In this document: positions 58,365 to 64,000 of the stretch, one piece after another | How positions within the stretch are numbered: position 1 is the first letter of the stretch | How the letters are laid out: the number at the start of each line of letters is the position of its first letter | DNA from: a virus | Length of the DNA: 64,000 nt | IMG/VR virus record: IMGVR_UViG_3300036851_000400 | Location: 1 to 64,000 of that record | Reading direction: 5' to 3' (one strand) | Position numbers and translations under genes: made by a program | The notes under the pieces: generated by a model | Seen by the model: only the letters and a program-made list of their open reading frames with translations | Databases searched by the model: none | What the model was told of the DNA's origin: nothing

Positions 58365-60091
58365 TGGACATCATCCCCGCCTCGGTCCTGACCGAAGACT
58401 ATCGCCAGCAAGAGCTGGCAAAGTCCCGCCGCTCCTTGTTCTACTTCGGCGTCGGCATCTGCGGCCTCGCCGCTGAAGACGAGGATGGCAACCCGACCGT
58501 AGGCGAGATCCATCGAGATCTCTGCGCCTTTCTTGAGGGTCGAGCACCCCATCACCCCTACCTGCGCGCCCTGATCTGCATGGCCCGCGGCACAGCGAAG
58601 TCCTTTTGGGTGCGTCTCTACCTCCTATGGCGCTGCCTCAACATCGTCAATCTGGCGACGCTCATCCTCTCGAACTCGGCCGAGAACGCGAAGAACCTCC
58701 ACTTCACCAAGATCATGGACCTCCTCACCAACTCGGCGCGGTCAGAATACATCCGCTGGCTTTACCGCCACCGCTTTCCCGCCGGAATGGAGGGCAGCAA
58801 CAGCGAGCGCCTGAAACTCATCAAGACCGATCCGATGGTAGACGACGCGATCACCTACGGTGGAGTTGAAACAAAATTAGAGGGCAAGCATCCAGACATC
58901 ATAGATGTTGATGACGCCGAGGGTGCTGATGCCAAAAAATCAACACTGCCGAACCAGCAATCCTTCGAGTTGGTGCAGCGGGCGATTCCCCTTCTCCGCT
59001 ACCCCGCCCAAAGCCAGCTTATCGTGGTGGGTACACCGTGGGGGCGCAAGCCGCTCGTCTACCAGATCCGCGAGAGCTCCCGTTGGCGAACGGAGGCCGA
59101 CAACGAGAGCAGCTCGTGGAAGATTTTCTGGCGGCCAATCTGGGATAGGGAAGGCAAGTCCATATGGCCGGAGCGCTTTCCTGAGTGGTACATCTCCGAG
59201 GTCCTGTCGAAGGATCCGATCTTCGGCACGCAGTATCTGCTCCTGCGCGAGGACAACGAAAATCCACTCTTCGACATGTCGGCCGTTACTGCGGCCGCCT
59301 ATCGGTGGGCCAATCCGGCGCGCACGCTCATCAAATACAGCTCCTTCAAATTCGATCCTGACGACTTGACGGAGGATGGCTACGTTCGCCCGGTCCCGAT
59401 TGAGTCCGTGGTTCCTCTCTCCAAGTTGACGATCTACCTCCATTTCGATCCGCTCCACCGGCTGAAGGCGCATCGCCGGGCTTCAACCACGACCGAGCGC
59501 CCCACTACGGCGGCGATCGTCGTCGTCGGCGTAGCTCCAGACGGCCACGCATTCGTCCTGGACCGCTGGACCGGAGATGCAGACCTCCACGGCCAGGCGT
59601 CGGAATTACTGCGCTTGTACCGTCTCTGGCCGGCGAAGCTCATAACCTGGGAGAGCATCGGTGCGCAGCACTGGTTGCTTTCCTTCGTCGAGTCCCAGGA
59701 GCGCAATAATCCGAACTGGATGTCTCCGGTCTCCAATGGTCGGATCAGCCGCGGCGTAAAGCTGCCTCGCCTTTCTCATCGCATGCAAGAGGGCGAGAAG
59801 ACGACTGAGAGCAAGCTGTGGGTCTTCCGCGAGATCCTGAGCCCCTGGCTCAACAACGGGGCTTTGCATATCGGCCCGGAGGATCAGAGGGGCGAGCTGT
59901 TCCGTCAGCTCGAGGGCGCGATGAATGAGGACGTAGCGTGCGACCTGGCGGACGCCCTAGCGCAGGGGCCAGCCCACTGGAAGCCGTCGCTCGCCGAGGT
60001 GGCGGGGCGGGAGTTCGAGAGCCGGCGCCGGTATGTCGATGCGTTTGCGCGGAGAACCCTGGAGCGAGTGCGACCGAAGTGGCGGGGTTGA
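58364..60091 (+). CDS. terL: Terminase large subunit
   Basis: Packages DNA into the prohead. ATPase: Walker A variant ARGTAKS (74-80), Walker B DIIDVDD (178-184), and VVGTPW (221-226), the usual coupling motif. Nuclease: first Asp in YLHFDP (D362), with further acidic residues in FVLDRWTGDADL and CDLADALAQG. 575 aa is slightly above average. ATG at 58364 overlaps the AAA+ stop (TGATG). The 90 nt upstream frame extension has no start of value. Headful or cohesive mode cannot be judged. Confidence 0.9.
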   Translation: MDIIPASVLTEDYRQQELAKSRRSLFYFGVGICGLAAEDEDGNPTVGEIHRDLCAFLEGRAPHHPYLRALICMARGTAKSFWVRLYLLWRCLNIVNLATLILSNSAENAKNLHFTKIMDLLTNSARSEYIRWLYRHRFPAGMEGSNSERLKLIKTDPMVDDAITYGGVETKLEGKHPDIIDVDDAEGADAKKSTLPNQQSFELVQRAIPLLRYPAQSQLIVVGTPWGRKPLVYQIRESSRWRTEADNESSSWKIFWRPIWDREGKSIWPERFPEWYISEVLSKDPIFGTQYLLLREDNENPLFDMSAVTAAAYRWANPARTLIKYSSFKFDPDDLTEDGYVRPVPIESVVPLSKLTIYLHFDPLHRLKAHRRASTTTERPTTAAIVVVGVAPDGHAFVLDRWTGDADLHGQASELLRLYRLWPAKLITWESIGAQHWLLSFVESQERNNPNWMSPVSNGRISRGVKLPRLSHRMQEGEKTTESKLWVFREILSPWLNNGALHIGPEDQRGELFRQLEGAMNEDVACDLADALAQGPAHWKPSLAEVAGREFESRRRYVDAFARRTLERVRPKWRG

Positions 60092-60116
60092 ACGGCTGTC
60101 GTAGTACACTTTCCCC

Positions 60117-60521
60117 ATGGCAAAACCAGAAGACGAGATCCCAGCAGTCGACCGCGGAACGCCGGAACTAGATCCGCCTCCGCTTCCGCTCTCTGATGAG
60201 GCGGTCCACGCCGCTCGGAAGGGGCGCGCCGAGAAGAGCCACCCCCGCAAAGTGGACATCACGCCGGCCGTCAAGCTGGACTTCGAGAGGCTGAAACCGG
60301 GGATCGAGGGCGCGCTCGACGAGTTCCTGGCCGAGCGCAAGGCCGCAGACCTTCCCCTCCCCGACCGCCAGGAGATGCTGGACCGGGCTGAGCATCTGCT
60401 AAGCCAGGTCGACCCGACACGCCTCGTCGGTATCAACTCCCTCGGGAGGAATCGACGGCTGGTGCTTCACCACAAGAACACGCCGCCCTACTTCGGGATG
60501 GGCACAGAGGGTGAATCGTGA
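60117..60521 (+). CDS. Hypothetical protein, 134 aa
   Basis: ATG with no Shine-Dalgarno; TACACT lies 6 bases upstream and may be a -10 box, which would give a leaderless message. The protein is acidic/Pro-rich at the start and helical in the middle (DFERLKPGIEGALDEFLAER). It ends in a GTGA overlap. Function unknown. Confidence 0.5.
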   Translation: MAKPEDEIPAVDRGTPELDPPPLPLSDEAVHAARKGRAEKSHPRKVDITPAVKLDFERLKPGIEGALDEFLAERKAADLPLPDRQEMLDRAEHLLSQVDPTRLVGINSLGRNRRLVLHHKNTPPYFGMGTEGES

Positions 60522-60892
60522 ACGAGCGGATGACGGTACAACGCCTTTCGGAGATCCTCGCTGCCGAGGCCGCTGAGGGCCATGGTGACCACCTCGTGAC
60601 ATTCGGTCCGGACAAGCGCAACTGGTGCTATATTGGTTCACAGATCGGTTATTCGGGCATATCGGCCGGATACGTGCTTGAGCTTGAGCCCGAAAGCGCC
60701 TGCTCTGACCCTTGGACGAAATCCGCGTGGCGCTTCGAGCCCCTTCCGTTGCCGCAACTCCTTCTGGTCTTCGAGTCGCGCGTTGAGCTTCTGGATTTCC
60801 TGAAGTCCGACGCCTACACGGCCTGGATGCCATGGGAAGATAAGCTCACCTACTTCGGCATTCCGGCGGATTTCTTCGGCGACGAGTCCTGA
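60518..60892 (+). CDS. Hypothetical protein, 124 aa
   Basis: GTG start in a GTGA overlap. An alpha/beta protein with Trp-rich segments (GPDKRNWCYIGSQIGYSG; DAYTAWMPWEDKLTYFGIPA). Acidic at both ends. Located before a structural gene; no family recognised. Confidence 0.5.
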   Translation: MNERMTVQRLSEILAAEAAEGHGDHLVTFGPDKRNWCYIGSQIGYSGISAGYVLELEPESACSDPWTKSAWRFEPLPLPQLLLVFESRVELLDFLKSDAYTAWMPWEDKLTYFGIPADFFGDES

Positions 60893-60895
60893 CCT

Positions 60896-62806
60896 ATGCC
60901 AGCACAGATTCGCAGGTTTTACCGCAACCTCGCGCTCGGCTACCACCAGACCCTCCCCCCGCGCTCTATGGATCCGGAGGCGGGATCGCCGTACATCTTC
61001 CGAGATGCCCTGAACCTCGTTGAGCGCGACGGCGAGCTCCAGCCGCGACCGGCTTTCATTCCGCCCGGTCCCGGCCTCACGCCGGACTACAACTTCCTGC
61101 CCGGCACTGGTGACGACAGCGAGACGCCAGTTCAGGTGATCATGGTTCCCTTTGTGACTGCGGCTGGAGCGAGCGACATCTGCTTCATCTACGTCACCAA
61201 CCGGAATATCTGGGTGCGACCCGGCCTCTCAGGGGCTAAATTCCTCGCTACGCCAATCTACACCACCGGAACCATCACCGCCACCAACGGCAGCGCGAGC
61301 ATCTCGGGGGCCGGCGGCATGCTCTGGCAGACGCATGGCATCACGGCCAATGCCCTCATTCTCATCTCCGGCACATACTACAAGATCGCCTCGATCACGG
61401 GCGAGACGACGGCAACGCTCAGCTCGAATTTCACCGGCACGACCGGCGGCGGTTTGGCCTACAAGATCGTACGCGTCTTTCCAGGCGGCGGAGCAAAAGG
61501 CTCGCCGGCCGACGTGAACAACGTCTTTGGGGTAGTGGCGACAGGCCCCGGCAACGGGACTCTCTACGTCGCCGGCAGCTACTGCGGCACGTCATCTTCG
61601 GCGGCGGCGGTCCCTGCCGTCATCAAGGTCGAGAACATCTTCGGTGGACCCGGAGCCGGGGTCTATATTTTCGCGAAGAATCTCCTAGCGGCAGGCCTGG
61701 ACAACGCTTCCGAGTTCAACCGCTGCTGCGGCCTGCGGGTCTTGCAGGACGGCCGGGTGATCGTGGCCGGCCAGCAGAACTTGGTCTTCGACTCGTCGCA
61801 TCTGAACGATGCGGTCTGGACCGTCTCGCCGGGGGGGGTGTCAATCATCAACTTATCGGCGCCGCGGATCAACGCCATGGGCTCAATCGGTAACACGATC
61901 ACGCTTCATGACGACAACGGAGTGGTGCTCGGCTACCCGACCGGCCTTTCGGACCCGCCGTTGCGCTATCAGCGCTCCCTCGCCTCGATCGGCGTGCGCG
62001 CCCCCAGGACGCTCAGGGAGATGGATGGCGCCGAGTACGGAATGGCCTCGACCGGCAGTGTCATCCAATTCGACCTCAACCGCAGCGTCGTCATCAGCGA
62101 CCCCATCAAGCCGAGCCTCGAGGCCGTCTCCGCACCCGACTTCGACACCTGGCACGCATCCGTAGACGTGGCGTGGAAGTGGTACGCGCTCTACGCCCCG
62201 TCCACCGCTACGACTCTCGGGTGGTTGTACCAGACCGAAAGCGGACGCTGGTGGCCTCAGGGCTACGCAGTGCCGATCGGAGCCGTCTCCGACCACTCCT
62301 ACGCGCTTGCCATCAGCGCGAACGTCCTGCGCGGCCTGGCCGGCCTCTGGAATCTCGACGCTTCGGTAGAACAAACCGACGCCTTCAGAGTCTTTGAGTT
62401 CGATGCCGCACCGGACAGCGGGCGCTATGCAGGCGTCACCACGACGACATACCGCTTCACGACGGAGGATCTGGACTTCGGGGCTCCGGAGGTCTTCAAG
62501 TGCGCCCATCGGCTGGTTCTGTGGGGCTACCGAGCGACTACCTCGTTCGGGGGCACCGGCACGATCGCCATCACCGTCAGCGTCTCCCGCGACGGGGGCA
62601 AGAACTGGACTGCCCTGCCCGCCCAGAACTGGCCGACCACGACTGACGCTGAAGACGTTCTCCAGTTCTCCTTCGACGAACTGGCGCCGGGGGCGGGGAC
62701 GGCCCTGCGCTTCCGAGTGGAGGTGACAGACGCCAGATTGCTGCGATTCCGGCGGATGTTGATCGTGGCGCTTGAGTCGGGACCGGAAGAGCAGGTCTCG
62801 CTCTAA
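60896..62806 (+). CDS. Podoviral stabilisation/tail-hub-type structural protein, 636 aa
   Basis: Beta-rich throughout. ALGYHQTLPPRSMDPEAGSP opens the protein; the middle has Thr/Gly/Ser-rich strands (TGTITATNGSASISGAGGML); the end has repeated WYALYAPSTATTLGWLYQ and VSRDGGKNWTALPAQNW segments. This style matches P22 gp10-like packaged-DNA stabilisation/propeller proteins that close the portal. ATG start 3 bases after the previous stop. Identification rests on style, size and location, not on a unique motif. Confidence 0.58.
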   Translation: MPAQIRRFYRNLALGYHQTLPPRSMDPEAGSPYIFRDALNLVERDGELQPRPAFIPPGPGLTPDYNFLPGTGDDSETPVQVIMVPFVTAAGASDICFIYVTNRNIWVRPGLSGAKFLATPIYTTGTITATNGSASISGAGGMLWQTHGITANALILISGTYYKIASITGETTATLSSNFTGTTGGGLAYKIVRVFPGGGAKGSPADVNNVFGVVATGPGNGTLYVAGSYCGTSSSAAAVPAVIKVENIFGGPGAGVYIFAKNLLAAGLDNASEFNRCCGLRVLQDGRVIVAGQQNLVFDSSHLNDAVWTVSPGGVSIINLSAPRINAMGSIGNTITLHDDNGVVLGYPTGLSDPPLRYQRSLASIGVRAPRTLREMDGAEYGMASTGSVIQFDLNRSVVISDPIKPSLEAVSAPDFDTWHASVDVAWKWYALYAPSTATTLGWLYQTESGRWWPQGYAVPIGAVSDHSYALAISANVLRGLAGLWNLDASVEQTDAFRVFEFDAAPDSGRYAGVTTTTYRFTTEDLDFGAPEVFKCAHRLVLWGYRATTSFGGTGTIAITVSVSRDGGKNWTALPAQNWPTTTDAEDVLQFSFDELAPGAGTALRFRVEVTDARLLRFRRMLIVALESGPEEQVSL

Positions 62807-62827
62807 GGTGGCACAGGGCGAAGTGGG

Positions 62828-63208
62828 TTACGGCGCGTGGGGATCGGTCCAACATCTGGGCTCCTCCTGCCATCCCAAGCCCTCTTGCCAGCATTGCAGC
62901 ACCCCAATTGCCACGCGCTGAATTGGCAGGCCGCGCTCATCGAATGCGTAAATCCAGCCGCGCTCCATGTTCTCCAGGCGTGGCAAGAGATCCCTGAGTC
63001 GCGCGGCGGCTTCCTGCCAATTCTCCGGCTTAGCGTAAACCTCCCACGTACCGCCAAGGCCCCACAGCACGCGGAGCGGAATTCCCGGACTCTCCGTAGG
63101 GGTCGTGTTGGTGATCTCTAGGCGGAATTCTTTCGGCGCCGCTTGAAAGATCATCTCTTCGGCCTCCCGGTAAACCACGGGTGGATCACACCTATCTCCT
63201 ACTCTCAT
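62828..63208 (-). CDS. Hypothetical protein, 126 aa
   Basis: ATG start overlapping the stop of the upstream gene. Beta-rich N-terminus (FRLEITNTTPTESPGIPLRV), helix, then an exposed Trp/Cys-containing end (ERGLPIQRVAIGVLQCWQEG). Convergent with the structural gene at 60896 and separated from it by 21 bases. Function unknown. Confidence 0.5.
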   Translation of the reverse strand: MRVGDRCDPPVVYREAEEMIFQAAPKEFRLEITNTTPTESPGIPLRVLWGLGGTWEVYAKPENWQEAAARLRDLLPRLENMERGWIYAFDERGLPIQRVAIGVLQCWQEGLGWQEEPRCWTDPHAP

Positions 63209-63762
63209 CTGCCTTCAGGATAGCATGGATGTTGGGGACGGGTGGTTCCCGGAGCCCGCGGCGGTCCACCATGGTGATCCTCAAAGACGTCTGGCAGATC
63301 AGTCTGTCCGCGCCCGCGCCAGTAATTCTCGCGAGAAATGGCGTCCTCCAAGGCATAGGCCGGCCTGCAGATCAGCTTACGGTCAAGATCGAGACGCTGA
63401 GCCCAATCGTGCAGCCTTGCGGTGAGCTGCTGACCGTAATAGAAGTTGTGCCCGGCCAAGGCGACCGCGCGGCCCTGAGCCATTGCGACGAGTGCGCGGA
63501 GTAGCATTCGGGTCGTGCGGCCAGAAGCGCGGCGCCATGGACCGCCAGCCCTCCTCTCGAACTCGTCGGGGTTCATCAAGCCGCCGCTGGTCCCCTTCCT
63601 CGAAGTGGCCCAGTGCATATCATGCCCGAGGGCGTGGCACCCGGCGCGCGGGCCGAAGAGCGCCACCAGGATCCAGCGCAGAATCCGGGCGAGTCGCGTT
63701 TGGTCGAGGCGGATGTCGGACGCGCTCATTCGTGCGAACTCCTCGATAGCCGTTCCTTTCAT
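63205..63762 (-). CDS. Hypothetical protein, 185 aa
   Basis: ATG start with no strong ribosome-binding site. The middle segment AQGRAVALAGHNFYYGQQLT resembles a nucleotide-related strand-loop-helix but lacks a P-loop. Residues 15-70 are helical and basic. It is first of a two-gene leftward unit. Role unknown. Confidence 0.5.
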   Translation of the reverse strand: MKGTAIEEFARMSASDIRLDQTRLARILRWILVALFGPRAGCHALGHDMHWATSRKGTSGGLMNPDEFERRAGGPWRRASGRTTRMLLRALVAMAQGRAVALAGHNFYYGQQLTARLHDWAQRLDLDRKLICRPAYALEDAISRENYWRGRGQTDLPDVFEDHHGGPPRAPGTTRPQHPCYPEGR

Positions 63763-64000
63763 GGCCCTGATAATAGCGCAAGGTGAGGCGGCATGCTCAG
63801 GCCGGCATGAGCGAACCTAAAAGCTCTGCCCGACTGGAGAGAGGGGTAGATTTCTAGCGTGGCGCGTTCAACTTCCAACCGGGGGTGGCTTCAATCCCGA
63901 GCTCTGCAACTCCAAGCGCCGTTAGCAGACCGCAGATTCAGCGGGAGGACGGTGGATAGAGGGCAACCCTTTCGCATAGCAACGTGTTGGCGCCAAGAGC
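63763..64000. other. Right-end stretch without a recognised gene
   Basis: The 238 bases to the window edge hold no convincing open frame and no RNA gene that could be recognised. Some of it should be promoter for the leftward gene at 63205: on the minus strand TATTAT (63775-63770) lies just upstream of that start, but no good -35 accompanies it. The DNA at the left window edge does not repeat here, so no terminal repeat is seen. Confidence 0.3.

Noticed and set aside
1-64000. CRISPR arrays, rRNA genes, insertion sequences
   Set aside because: No regularly spaced repeat with unique spacers, no rRNA-like stretch and no transposase was seen. The only short-period repeats are the iterons near 9.1 kb and the att-region motifs.

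Overview
The window is part of a GC-rich temperate tailed bacteriophage, or a prophage, and no bacterial chromosomal genes are visible in it. The evidence is a large terminase, portal, major capsid and tailspike genes, an M15-type endolysin with several small membrane proteins, a YqaJ/RecT/RusA recombination set, a tyrosine integrase and an attP-like site. The portal type, two adaptor-like proteins, a stabilisation-type protein and a 2067-residue internal-virion-type polyvalent protein, with no tape measure or contractile tail genes seen, point to a podovirus-like particle. The host cannot be named. It is expected to carry a tRNA-Glu(UUC) gene used for integration. Genes are packed tightly with ATGA, GTGA or TGATG overlaps and frequent GTG/TTG starts.

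Layout. (1) 1-23.5 kb, plus strand: early and accessory region. It holds many small Cys/zinc-type proteins, the recombination genes (3.0-6.5 kb), an ASCH protein, a lambda-O-like replication protein with 11-bp iterons inside its gene (8.8-10.0 kb), a Rieske-motif protein, an intein-bearing D12 adenine methyltransferase (12.6-15.4 kb), further accessory genes, an excisionase-like HTH protein, the attP region (20.16-20.41 kb) and the integrase (21.4-22.7 kb). Several homing-type endonucleases (AP2-HNH, HNH and GIY-YIG) lie between them. (2) 23.5-53.1 kb, minus strand, transcribed right to left: portal, scaffold-like protein, capsid proteins, fibre/tailspike proteins, adaptors, Gly/Pro-rich virion proteins, the giant polyvalent protein, then a lysis cassette with two internal terminators and an RHH regulator. 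(3) 53.1 kb: divergent control region with a winged-helix regulator. (4) 53.2-62.8 kb, plus strand: small genes, a tandem GroES-like co-chaperonin, a protein with a detached ANL-enzyme C-terminal subdomain, an AAA+ ATPase, the large terminase and a stabilisation-type structural protein. (5) 62.8-63.8 kb: two minus-strand genes, then about 240 bases with no gene seen.

The most unusual features: the methyltransferase gene holds an intein whose endonuclease slot contains a complete GIY-YIG endonuclease gene in a different reading frame, with its own Shine-Dalgarno, start and stop, while the intein frame stays open across it. The same methyltransferase has its first 15 codons separated from the rest by UUC-UGA-C, so a +1 frameshift (or an artefact or mutation) is needed. 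Its start codon and that shift site lie in opposite arms of a 13-bp inverted repeat. A phage tandem Cpn10 and an ANL C-terminal domain protein lie directly upstream of the terminase.
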